Source of the DNA: Drechslerella dactyloides
Lineage: Eukaryota > Ascomycota > Orbiliomycetes > Orbiliales > Orbiliaceae
Assembly (NCBI GenBank): GCA_020064725.1
Contig: JAGTWJ010000001.1
Span: 6,138,001-6,202,000 of the forward strand
Length of the DNA: 64,000 nt
Reading direction: 5' to 3'
The position numbers and the translations under genes were made by a program. Below, one piece after another: positions 12,634 to 24,618 of this stretch. The notes beneath the pieces are model-generated. The model did no database searches. It was not told the origin of the DNA and worked only from the letters and a program-made list of their open reading frames with translations. How positions within the stretch are numbered: the first letter of the stretch is position 1; each line of letters opens with the position of its first letter.

Positions 12634-13660
12634 ACGTATGCAATAATTCTAGAGACCAGGTAATTACACTTGTAGAACCGTTTAACTTAATTCAGAACAA
12701 CAATATAAGACATCTCGCGCTCGCAAAATAGCCCCTTGCCCAAAATACGACATATACACATTTAGTTTCCGCTCAGTGGTACATATGACGACATGCAGTA
12801 CGCTTAAGCTTGAGCTGTGTACGTATACAGACCTCGGATGATCGACCAAAGGTGGCCGTGGGAGGAAGCTCGAGCGCGTTGTCGCTGTTGCATTTTGTGC
12901 GTTGCCCAGGTTGTTGACCCTCGTGAACCCATGTCGTCCAATGTTGATAAACAATGCCGGCTATGACATAGAGGTCTCGTCACGCATCGACCTCGCGGCC
13001 GGGACGGCCGGCAGTGCATCGCCGTCTCCCAGGCAAGCAGGCCTCCTTGGAACCGCTATCGATCGCAATCTGGTTTCAGCCCCACGCAGGTCGGCACCTC
13101 CTGACCTGCACAGGCCTGCATCTTTGTCACCAACGAAGCTAACGAAGCTTATCTCGTGAGTTCATTCACGAGCGCCTGGACCAGGTTGGTTACTAACTAA
13201 CTAGCATGCAATTCCTCGTATCAGGCGGGAGGAACGCAGCTTCGCTTTTGCAAGCAAGGACTAAAGTCAGTTAAGGTTCGATATTCATCAATGCGGTCGC
13301 CGCCGCGTCGTCTGATTCGCTGTCCTCGCGTCCGTCCGTCAATCATATCATATCATATCATCCGTCTGGAATCCTGCGGCTGACCGACGGAGCGGAGCTA
13401 ACGAGCAAGTCAGCGACTGAATGAGTGTGCGAATAAGTAAAATTCTTAGCCAACTGCGATTAACAGTAAGTGAGTAATATTGCAGGCGAGCTTAAGGGTT
13501 GTTGCCCAAACCGAATCGGACGATAAAGTTGAGATTTGAACTGTTGTCATGTCATCATAGTGTTAGAGCTGTTGGGTGCGCGGTTGCACTGATCCACAGC
13601 TCTCCCGACTGGCTGAATTGAACCTCGCGAGCCAGACCCACCGGTCTACCGTGCCGTGCT

Positions 13661-13670
13661 TGCATGCATG
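13661..13670. repeat. CATGCATG palindrome, copy 2
   Basis: This is TGCATGCATG, the second copy of the recurrent 10-mer in the cdc25 upstream desert. Confidence 0.5.
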
Positions 13671-14430
13671 CAGCAGGTTGGTCGGTCTCGAGCTGGTGCG
13701 GACGGAGCACACGGACTGCAGCGATGAGATGCGATGCGATAATACAATATAATCTACATGCTTGGTATCACAACAGAGCTCGAGACTCCTTGAAAGGATA
13801 ATACCTTAGCTTCAAGTGAGATGAAGCAGCGGAGCTATGGCGCGGAGAAATGTGGAAAGTGAACTGTCAATCAGTCAATCAAACGAACGTTAATTTTGCC
13901 TCCTCCGTCCGGCGAAGTCATGTTATGTCAAATGTCCTGTCCGTCCGTCCGTCTGTCACTCAATTTAAAATTTCACGTTCGTTCAGCTGGCGTGCGTGGC
14001 ATCAATGCGTCTGTTTACGGAGCGTTTACGACGAGCGGTGCCACCAGCCGGCATGGCCGGGTGGGCGAGTGCGATTAATTGATTGCTTTTACAGACTTAG
14101 TATTATACGCTGCCTGCATTGCGCCGCAGGAGGAGAATTCTTCGCACTCGAAGCGCCCGGAAAGAAAGAAGGCATGGGCAGCGGATATCATATCATGTCG
14201 CAGATCTCGTCCGTACTCCAGCCAGTCACGTCAATGGATCGAGTGGATCCGGTATGCAGATTGAGGTGGGGAATCGATATATCCGGGGCGTGCATGAATG
14301 TTTTGGTCGACGGCAGCATGTGTATCAAGTCACCTGCGGACGGCGGACGGTAATCGGTTATGTATGGACGCACATTGTACAGTATTTACTTAGCATACAT
14401 CGTTATCGATCCCGGCTGAGGCAATGCTTG

Positions 14431-14440
14431 TGCATGCATG
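14431..14440. repeat. CATGCATG palindrome, copy 3
   Basis: This is TGCATGCATG, the third copy of the recurrent 10-mer in the cdc25 upstream desert. Confidence 0.5.
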
Positions 14441-17400
14441 CGCGCATTGCAATTGCATAGAGCTCGGTGTTTTGGAGCATCTATCGATTGTGACGTTACG
14501 GGTAATATATTTTGATTGAAATTTGTATCAAAATTTAATATACAAGTATGCACAAGCGTGCAATCGACGGAAGCGGATGCGATGTGATATCACACGGCTC
14601 GCTTCGAATCGACATTGGCATCGATCTATTATTAATTTAATCAATATATATAGATGGAAGTGGATTTAGAGAATCTTGCAGGCCTGGTATACAGGGAATC
14701 TCGGATTGTGATTGTGATTTACTACTACGATATGGTGTGGATGGGAACGGCCGCAGACGACGTCATGCTTGCGTCGCACGGGTAGAAAGCAGAGATCATA
14801 TCCGACTGCGTATTGCGACTGTATCGTGAGTGCAAGTATACCAAGGAATGGCCGCCCTGGAATTCGCGCTTCAGACCCCGAACATGCCTCGCGACCGCCT
14901 TGCGAAAACATCTAGCGAGAGCGGCTTCGTCGGGACTCTTTTCACTTTTCAATTCGGGGTCTTGATTTGATATTTTTCTCTTACGTCCTGCTTCCTCTAA
15001 GCTTAGCTTCCTAAACGAAGAATGCTTCGACGGCAGGAACGTAACGAGAGTTAAGTTTTGTCAGCGAACTCCACATGATCGGTGGCTGGCTAGAATCGAA
15101 GGGGAAACTGCGATCAGACGTTGCAAAATTGTTGCGCCAGCCGTGCCTGGGCTTCGGACTCGCACTTGATCGATTGAGGGTATTGATCCGGGGACGGCAC
15201 GCGATTAGTCTACTTGTAATATTTTGTAAAAGACGGCACGCCATTCCTGGCGGTGACTTTTTGCGATAGACGTTTCGTTTGCAATAGTTGTATGGAGCGG
15301 GTGCCTGGCGCAGCAGCCAAGGCAAGCCAGGCTACAGGAACTAGTTGAGTCGGTCCCTTGTCGAGGACTGATATTAACTCTAGTTACATATTTGAAGCCT
15401 GCTTCCCGAGGAATCGCATTGATTGATTGCTTGCAATGACAGTCAGTGTCTTTGCGCATGGTATGACAAGTAAGACTTCAGTCAGCAGCGAACAGGCGAA
15501 ATTGAATCGAGTCGCCTTGATTCTGAAATTTGCCGGTCCGTCCCAGCTCAGGCAGGCAGGCAAGCAGGCCCGGGCTTGGGCTTGGGATTAAGATTTTCGT
15601 CATGATACGATCCAGACACGGCTGAGCTCGCTGAGACCACCGCTACTTTAGACCTGCAACCTGCACCTGTAACCCGCTAGCGAACATGCCATGACGCGAC
15701 ATGGGCCCCGGCCCGGCTGCACGAGAAGAGCAAGCAGCATTCTTCCGTTTCGCGTGTCATGAAGTGCAAGTGCAAGCCCTTGAAGGTGCAAGGACCCTCT
15801 GTCTGGTGGCAGTCGGAGTGGCCGCTGCCTGCTGCCTGGCGGAGTTTCGACAGTCGAAAAGACTAAAAGGCTGATTGTTGATTTCTTGGCGGGCAGCCCC
15901 GCTTTGGGCCACCGCTGAGGGGTTGCACGGCAACGGCAGGGGTCCTGCCTGGCAACGGGGTAAACAACACGTCTTCCCGGCAAACAGCGCAAACCGAAGC
16001 GAAGGAGGGGCATCCCAGCCAGCGGCATCAGCTGCAGCATCCAGCCCGGCGGAGGCATTTTCGTTTCTGCCCCTCGCGTCGGCCTCCTCAGGCTATTCCA
16101 GGATACATGTACTGTATGTACCTGTACTCTTGTCCGCTGTGGGTCATCATATCGTGTCTACTTTGTACCTGTGTATTTGCCCGTATTACGGCCAGGAGTG
16201 CGGAATGCTGTTTGAAGTGCTAAATATACGCTTCGATGGCGGCGGAGAGGGCAAATCCCTCGAGCCCGCGCGGTCGTCGGAGCCCTCGAGCGGAAGCAAT
16301 AAAAGATCCTTTTTTTTCTCCAGACAGCGACCGCGTTGAGCGGGGTGCGGTATCTCCTGCACATTTCACGACGGTCCGGTTACGAATCGTAGGCCGGCTG
16401 CACTGGTTGGAACATAACGTAACTGGGGAGATGCATGTCCCGGTGTCGTCAGACTTTTCTCTTTCTCTCGCCGGTGATTGGCTGCCCGTTGGTTGGCAAT
16501 GGGTTGGATGGTTGCCCGTTGCATCATTGTGAAGGGGGGAGCGAATAGAAGAACGAATCCGAGCGCCCGCAGGTGGTTGTTCGGCGGGATGGTGGGTCTT
16601 GGTACTGCGCTCCTTCTTGACAAGAAAGCAGGCGGGTTCACGCGGGATGGTGGTGATAGGATGGATCCCTGCTGGAGCATGTTATTTCTGTTTGCCCGGG
16701 ACACATGCCAATTTCACGTTGCGATCAATTGCAATTCGCGATTTCACGGTTTTATCTTCAAGATGAGGCTGTTGGGTGTATTATTAGATCATTTCTTTGT
16801 GTCGTTGGCTGGAGATACGAAAATAACGATAAGTAGCTAGCTGGCACAGAATGGTGAATTATGACGGGCGAAACGTGCTTGTGCAAGCAAGCAAGCAGCG
16901 GATCGCATGATCGATCGGATGGATTCTGATCCAACTTTAGAATGCGAATGGGGTAGGAATATGGGACCATTCCGGCAGCGAATCGCATCACTGGAGCAGC
17001 CGTGCGCTGGTTCACATGTCGCAGCTGTGGAGACGAGCAGTGACATAACATACATACAAGTTACATACGAATACATACATATGTACAGCATTGAGGAAGT
17101 ATACTGCCGTATTTGTACAGATCCAACTGGGTGCATGATGCATCGGCTGACCAAGCTGTGCCGTGCATGCGGTTTGCAGCTAGCTAGCATGCAGCAGCTG
17201 TTGGATGGAGGGGTCAAATCGTTTGGGGGCTGTTTTATCGTCGCTATCGGTGCATTACCCCGGATGGGACTGACTCTTTTTTCTTTCTTTATTTTTTTAC
17301 AATCCCGATCGCGGGACAATATAACAATCAGTTATTATTATCATGGTTATTGTTCGTGGGTGAGTGGGCGATATGAAGGAGGGGGATTGGTCGATGATCG

Positions 17401-18222
17401 AGTGGGCGAATGGATGGAGGGATCCCATCGACAGGCGGCTGGATTGGAGGCGGTTTCTATGGTTATCACCATTTGGTTCCGGAAGGAGCATCTGTAGGCG
17501 GGAGCAGATGAAGTGGCCTTCTGGAAGGTCGCAACTAGTGGGTGGAAATCCACCGTGACTAGCCCGAGCCAGAGTTTGGCTGCTGGATTGAAATGCAGCT
17601 GCAATGCAATCTTGCTGGCTGTTCTTTTCCTCCGTCGCGGAGGGCAGCACTGATTAACTTGCTAGCTGCAGTGCATATAACTCTGCTGCTAAGCTACGGA
17701 GGGCACACGCATACATGCAGCACAGGTATTAGCGAGCGTACTAGTCTACTAAGTGTCTGTACTTAGTTGAGTAAGTATCTTATTCATTGAGAATATGCTG
17801 CTGCTGTCCGTCGCCCTCGGGAGGGCTTTTTGCGCCCGTCTGGTTGGCGGAATGGGCCTGCTCGCGTGGTGACCGTCCGATAAAGCAAGTAAGTAACTGC
17901 TTTGCTCCAGAACACAATTTTGCCCGATTGAATTCTCCAGCGACGGGGCAAATGTGGTAATAACAGAACGGGCAATCGTTCAACGGCCAACAACAACAAA
18001 ACATCATCTTCTGAATTTGAACTGAGTTCGATACGTAACGTAACGTAGCGTAACTCGATCAATTGAGCGTTCGTCTCCAGCCAACCGGCCGGCCGAGGTG
18101 CAGCAGGTGGGCCTGTCTCCCAGACGTTAGCTACATTCAGACCCTTGTATGCGTGTATTATGTAGTGTCCTTCTGGCTGTCTAGTCTGGCTGTCTGTCTG
18201 TCTGTGTCTGCATGCAGCGTGG

Positions 18223-18232
18223 ATGCATGCAT
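18223..18232. repeat. CATGCATG palindrome, copy 4
   Basis: This is ATGCATGCAT, the fourth copy of the recurrent 10-mer, about 2 kb upstream of the cdc25 start codon. Confidence 0.5.
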
Positions 18233-19100
18233 GGGGCCGGGCAGGGCAACCGGCTTTGTCGTTTGGGGCAATTGCACTCGCGCAGGCGGCGCCGGCTCGC
18301 AAAAGCGGCCAAAATAACAAACTACAAACTAAAAACTCCCAGCGGGCGTGTAACTATCTGCGTCTGGATGAACGGAGTATCAGCGAGAGATAATATTATA
18401 CGGCCATCGCGGCATGTCATCGGGGCGCGCTTGCTTTTTTCCCCTGCTGGCTGCAAGCCCCGTTTGCTTTCTTCTTCCGCTCTTAAAGAACGGCCCGCCG
18501 GTACAGACATACATGCACATACAGTTACGTACGTGCAGTACATAGAGACAGAGATCCTTATGTACCGTGCTCTGTGCAGTCCGTCGCACCTGTGCTGTGT
18601 ATTCCGGTCGTCTTCGTCTTCGTCTCCCTCGGCCCCGGTTCTCGTCTCGTCGTCCGTAGCAACCGCCAGCTGAGCATCGCGACCGGCGTCCTCCTGACCG
18701 CCCTTGCCTGCTTGTCCGCTTCATCACTTCTTCTTTAAGGACTGCAACTGCTGTTCAGGAGGGAGCTTTCTTATTACTTTAGCGGGGCCTGGGCTGTTCA
18801 GTCAATTTGACAGTCCGTTGCGGAGTCTCGATTTAATATTACGGCAAGCCTCAGCCAGGCTGGAAATTATCATCAAGACTTCAGGACAGCCAGCCCAGCA
18901 GGCAAGCACAAGCACAAAGCACCCGCGGCGAAAGGAAACCACAGCAAAGGGAGCCCTTTCATAATTAATCCACGCCCACGCGAACGAACGAAGCTTGCGG
19001 CAAACAGGAATAGCTGACGCCCGTCCGTTCCTTCTTCTTCGTCTTGGTCCCTGCAGCTTGCCTGGGGGTCCTTGCCCGCTGTCCTGGTTCTGGCTCTCGC

Positions 19101-20274
19101 GGCCCTGTCTGTCGGTCTCCACGACCACCACCACTGCGCATCACGGCTTTGACTTCCTCTCTCTCTCTCTCACTCCCTCCCTCCTGGCCTGGCCTCTCTC
19201 CCCCTCTCTCTCCGAGATCTGCTTTCGTCCCTTTGGGCAACCCGACCAGGTCGCAACCTTAGCAACCGGCTCTTAGCCCTATGGTAACGACAGGCCTCAT
19301 CCTCGCCGCCGTCCTTCCTTCCATTGGCTGCTCCCTCCGGACCATCGCGACCTCACTCCATCCCGGGTCTTGGCTCTAGCCTCAAAACCAAACCTCAGTC
19401 CGCTTCTCTTCTCTCTTCTTCTTTCCTCCTATCACCACATCCGCCTGCTTGCTCTTGTCTTCGCGCTTGCTCTTGCTTGCTCTTGCCGCTCTTGCATTGC
19501 ATTGCTGCTGCCTGCTGCTCTCTTGCTCTCTGCATTCCCTCCACATCCCATCATCATCACCAGCATCTTCGTCATCTGCGCCCACGAGAGTCAAGCTAGT
19601 CAATCCTTCTGCTTCACCTCGTAATTCCAGCCTGCACCCAGCTCGACGGACATTCAATCAATCACGCATATACGCACATACGCACACACGCTCCCTCGGG
19701 CTTCTCGCAGATCTAGAAGCATAGCGAGTGTGTTTTCCATTCCAGCATCGAGTCGTTGTTTAGGGTATATCTTTTACGAACACTGTCTGTCTATCTGTCT
19801 GCGGTCAAACAAAACTCTCGAAGAGTACATCTGAACTTTGGACATCTTTATCCATCATCTTCAGTTTTCCTCTGCTACGAGTGGCTTTTTTGTCTGTTTC
19901 CTTTTTTCTTTTCACTTCCTCACTTGCTTTTCTTCGAGAGCAAGAGCTTCCGGAATTTCTCCTCCACATCTCAATTCGGGCTGTCCTTCAACTCTTGGAG
20001 ATTTCTTGAAACCATCCGGGCCAACGCTGGTCACCTGCAGTCGGCAACATCCAAATCTAACAACGGATCCAATCTTGCGCCAACGTACCCAGCGGGGCTC
20101 TAATGGTGATATCGAAAGTCACCTTTGCCTTCTCTTAACGACCTTTCACGACCATACGATACATTCCGTCGAGCTCTGGTGCTAGTTACATGCTTGCACC
20201 AGTGCACGCGCTCGACTACCTCTTTTCGATAACGCGAATCCACACCCTTTCTACCTGACATACCTTCGCTCGCG
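19101..20274 (+). promoter_or_regulatory. pyrimidine-rich leader/promoter of cdc25
   Basis: The 1.2 kb before the cdc25 start codon are strongly C/T-rich on the coding strand, with an almost pure CT tract at 19154-19213 and further tracts to about 20000. Pyrimidine-rich stretches of this kind mark promoters and transcription starts of highly expressed or regulated genes in filamentous fungi. Several short frames that begin with ATG lie in it (for example 19324-19599 and 19756-20103); if transcribed they would act as upstream ORFs. The transcription start cannot be placed. Confidence 0.45.
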
Positions 20275-22121
20275 ATGGCGATGATGGAAATGTCTTCCCC
20301 TCTGGCTGCTATCAGCCGTCCAGAGGGCAATTGGCTTCAGCCGACGCCGGCGCCTCTCGCCGCTGGTTTCTCCTTCATGCCCAAGAGTCCGTTCTCGCCG
20401 CGACTGGACGTCAGCCAGGATTCGTCCTTTTACGACATGGACATTCCCATGACTAATTCTCCTACGGAGTGTCTCGCCGCTGACCTCTCGCAGAACTTCC
20501 ACATCGACAAGACGTGAGTTGTATAGCCAATTGCATCTTGTCGAGTGGCTTTGTTGACTGACAAGCTGCCTCTTAGACCTACCTTTCCGACGCCGAGACG
20601 CTCTCTGTTCTCTGCTCTCGATGCTGCGACTCGTAAGTTTTTGGTTCCGCTGAGACCCTGTAGCTGTTGAACGCGCAGCGTTTATATAGTGTCGTGCATA
20701 TAGGTCCCTCGGTCACCACATCTCCCATCCTTTCGTCGCCAGCTTCCGACAACATGGAAATGAGCCCATTGCCACACAAGCCAGCATTCGCCAGAACCAA
20801 GTCGAAGCTTAAGGATATTTCGTCGGGACCTGAAAGCCCCTGCCAGATGCAGCGTAAACCCAGCAATGAGTATGTGGCAATTTAATTAATTTCCATCATG
20901 CAAGCAACCTTCCTAACAGCATGTATAGGCGAAAGAAGATCCTCCAGCCGCGTCGCCCTTCCCTGCAGCGCTCGAAAGCTTACACGACGAACCTGGTTCT
21001 CAAGACCGCTGGTATGTCCAAGCTGGCCTTCGCGGGTCAGGATGAGAAGAAGCCCTTCGAGTTTGGTTCTTTGTCCGCCAAATCGCCTGTCATGAATCTT
21101 GACGATGCCTTCACCTTGTCTCCTGAGGGAGGCCGTGTTGGCTTGAAATTGAACATGGACATTGTCGGTAAACCTCGCATGCCAATATTCCAGGACAGTA
21201 GCCCGACCACCTGTGAGGGTTCTCCCTTGGCCGGTGCGAACCGTCGCCCGGGCCAGCGCCCGCCTCGTAAGATGCCGTGCCGTCGCACGTTCAGCATGTT
21301 CAACAATGCAGATGAAGTCGTTTCTCCAAACAAGAAGGCCGAGGCTGCGTTCTGTGCTCAGTCGCCGTCCCAGGTTGCCGCTCGCGAGTGCCAGATGTTG
21401 CCGTGCTTCACCACTGAGAAGGATACGCTGAAGAGGATCACCCGTGATACCATGGTCGATGTCCTCGACGGCAAGTATTCCGAGAACTATGACAACATGA
21501 AAATCATCGACTGTCGCTTTGAGTACGAGTTCAATGGCGGCCACATCGCCGGCGCGGTCAACATCAACACGCTTGAGGATGTCGACAACGTGCTCTTGTC
21601 CACTGCATCTGAAGACAAGCTTGAGGCGAAGAAAACCTTGCTGATTTTCCACTGTGAATACTCCGCCCACCGCGCTCCCAGAATGTGAGTTCCCCAAGCT
21701 TGACATGACCCTGATGTGATGAGATAGCTGACTGACTTTGACTTGCTGCAGTGCCAACCACCTTCGTGCCCGCGACCGTCATCTCAACATGCATCGCTAC
21801 CCCGAGCTCTACTACCCGGAGATCTATATTCTCGAAGGCGGCTACAGCGGCTTCTTCGCCAACCACAGGGAGCGCTGCGAGCCGCAGGAGTACGTCGGCA
21901 TGGATGACTCGCGCCACAAAGTCCTCTGCGAGCGCGAATTGGGCAAATTCCGTCGTAACACCAAGTTCGGGCGTGCCCAGAGCTACACATTCGGTGCCAG
22001 CATCGGTAGCAATAATGACTCTGCATCTCTCCGCCGCGCCCCGCTTGGGCAGGCGAGCTTTGGTTTCAATGGTCTTCTAGGACGTCCGCGCGGCGAAGCG
22101 AAGCGCATGGTCTCCTATTGA
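20275..22121 (+). CDS. cdc25: M-phase inducer phosphatase (Cdc25/NimT)
   Basis: The coding sequence joins 20275-20513, 20577-20632, 20704-20869, 20929-21684 and 21752-22121, giving 528 residues. Cdc25 is the dual-specificity phosphatase that removes the inhibitory phosphate from Cdk1 and triggers mitosis. The C-terminal rhodanese-like domain has VDVLDGKYSENYDNMKIIDC, EYEFNGGHIAGAVNINT and the active-site loop HCEYSAHRAP, in which C396 is the nucleophile and R402 the phosphate-binding Arg (HCx5R). The N-terminal 280 residues are disordered and rich in Ser-Pro/Thr-Pro sites, as expected for a target of cell-cycle kinases. The four introns (59-71 bp) have consensus donors, and intron 4 falls just after the active-site loop. 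The 11 kb with no called gene upstream is unusual. Confidence 0.95.
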
Positions 22122-24618
22122 ACACCCTTTTGACAAAACACATATAGATTTGCCGCAATGGCAGCATCCGACGATGCCGTTGAGCCGGTCATACTATTCT
22201 CCCTTTGCATAATTTTTGTCGACCTTGCGCTTTTGAACGAACGAACTGTGCTTGTTCTACACACCCGCAACTACTACAACAGAGAGCCTACTAACGACAC
22301 GACACCGCACTAACGAACTTTATTGATGATGTTCTTTGGAATCATGGCATAGCGTCCTGCATAGCGTCATTTTCGGTTTTTGGTTTCGAGCCTTCCAGCT
22401 GGATATCCTAATTTTGGAAGCCGACTTTATTCGCCTTTCATCTCCTCCTCCGCAACCCCTTATTTGCTAGCCCCCCGTCTTTCGTCGCCCAATATCATCA
22501 TCTGCCCGGATTCATTTATTTTGCCAGCATAGACATCATTTTTCATTTCGCTTCAAGTCTTTCATTAGCGACATACATTGTTTACGAATAACGCGACGTA
22601 CTTGACCTCACGACGAGCTTTTGATTACAGCATCTGCCCTCGTCGGACGAGTACTCATCACGACCCTTTTTATTACGACCCTTGCCCTCCCGCCAGCACT
22701 GCATTCCCCAATTTTACAACCATCGCGCCATCATTTTATCACATTTATCTCAACCTTCTGTTTCCAGATACGGATATCAACCTTTTCGGCATCAAAAACA
22801 CCAACCGCAGCTACTAAGCTCTCTTTGACGACAAACCAACACGACAAACGGATCACGCTAACCATTACTGGAGGAATCGCGACTTTGACTTCATTTACCA
22901 CGTCCGATTCTCTCACTATCACCAGAGACCACCACCTTTAGCCTTTGGGCAAATATACATACAACCACACCAACAAAACCAAAACACTCGAATACCACCA
23001 ACCTTCCTGAGAGCGACCGAAACAATCCTCTTACAGTCTTCTCTTTGCGTTCCGATCTCCGCTGTTCCGTTTGCGAATTTGGATTACTTTGCTGCTCGTC
23101 GACGGATTTCCTTGTCGGCGGGATTCATTCGATCCAATCTTAATTGCACCAGGACAACCACACGCAACTGTCCGGGATTGAATGGAGGACACCATAACAC
23201 TTTGAAATTACACAACTATCGTCTACTGTCCTGATTGTTTTGTTTCACACGGAGTTCATATTTCGTGTTTGGTTTCTGGTGTCTTTGGTTATTTGGTTTC
23301 CTTTTCCTTGTTTCCTTTGTCTGTTTTTATTGTGTATGGTTTTTGCTAGTCCATTAGTGGATGGATGGGCGGATGGATGGGATTCCACTTGATTGATTGA
23401 TGCTTGAAGTAGTAGTAGGCCTGCCTGGCGCTCTTTTGTATGGTTGTCCTTCTCGTTTTCGGCGATAGACGGCCAGCCACTGATTGCTGTCTTGAGGCGG
23501 GGTTTGAAGGAGAAAGAAGGAGTCGAGGGTGCTGGTATGGTGTTATTACTACTTGTGTCGCTCGGCGGCGACTCGCTGGCTGTTCGGGTCTCACAAATGG
23601 AGGCTGGGAGCTGGTGGGTGCTGGGCGACGGGCGGGAGATGTATGTTACGCTGATGATAATGGATTATGAGATTATTCTCAATACGTTCCTATCTTTCAC
23701 ATCGTGATGTAGATGGCTTCGGTCTGGTCGGTGAACTTGTCGTGGGATGTAGCGGATATCCGGATGATGGAGGGACGGACCTATCATGTATAGCTGTAGC
23801 TATCGATTTTGCATGCAACACAGGTCGCAGTTAGCTGGCTAGGCTCTATAGCGCCTGGCTTCGAGGCTAGGCTAGGCCATAAGCTACAGATATCCATCTA
23901 CATCTCATGTTATATAAAATTACAGGCGGCAGACACATGCGTCTGAGATTGTGTGCATGCATTGACGTTGTGAACTGTACATACATGCTGCATGTTGTAT
24001 CCGTGGTTCGACTTTGTGCGACGTACGTACAGTTGGACGTACGCGACGCGACGCACGTCCGTCTGATCTGTCGGATGGAGGAGACCTGACTCGAGCTTTT
24101 AACTTGCATGTTTCTCGCGAATGTACGTTTTACTGTTCATGCGCGTATTCATGTGCATCCGGGCTTATGTTCCGCTTCACGCACGGAATCCCGTGTGTAT
24201 ATGCTTATGTATGCCCTGTGCAATTACATGATAGGCCTTGAATCCTGAAGTCTGCGTGATTGGGTATTGCAATTCTGATGCGGGTGCACGTTTATCGATC
24301 ATGGGAATGTGGTGGCTTTTGATCGCTGTCTGATGTATTCGTGTCTGGATGTGTCTTTTGGGCGCTGCTTGGTAAATATTAATGGTAATGTATAATTCTT
24401 TCATCTATCAATGTCGGATGTCATCTTCCGCTATCATGTTATGCTGGCTAGCTATGCGGAGTGGAATGAATCTTTGAAAACAGACGGGTACACGGGCGGA
24501 CACAAACAAAACGCCAGATCCGATGGATGCACACGACTACAGCTACTATCATCACCCACTTTCCGGTAAAAACTATTCAAACCTTCCCCTATCTCTATAC
24601 AATGCAGCAGGACCAGCC
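22122..24618. other. long convergent intergenic region
   Basis: About 2.5 kb lie between the stop codons of two converging genes, which is long for this window. The first 1.2 kb are pyrimidine-rich on the plus strand and may be a long cdc25 3' untranslated region. The rest contains only short frames without features. I see no tRNA or other RNA gene. Confidence 0.4.

Larger units (their letters stand above)
12401..19100. other. long gene desert upstream of cdc25
   Basis: About 6.7 kb show no supportable gene. Frames of up to 178 codons occur on both strands, but all are low-complexity and match no family I know. The sequence is full of short repeats: TCCGTCCGTC runs, CATATCATATCATATCAT at 13344-13361, GCAAGCAAGCAAGCAG near 16888, TGTCTGTCTGTCTG near 18191, and four copies of the 10-mer CATGCATG core (12624, 13661, 14431, 18223). 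It is probably extended regulatory DNA plus non-coding transcription units for the cell-cycle gene downstream, but that is inference. Confidence 0.4.

Noticed and set aside
13342..13361. CATATC repeats resembling a CRISPR-like direct repeat
   Set aside because: The repeats are contiguous with no spacers and the genome is eukaryotic; it is a microsatellite.
17784..18320. 178-codon minus-strand frame in the desert
   Set aside because: It has microsatellite-derived composition and no recognisable fold or motif. I left it uncalled.
20882..21757. 291-codon minus-strand frame
   Set aside because: It is antisense to the Cdc25 catalytic exon, which has clear HCx5R and rhodanese motifs on the other strand.
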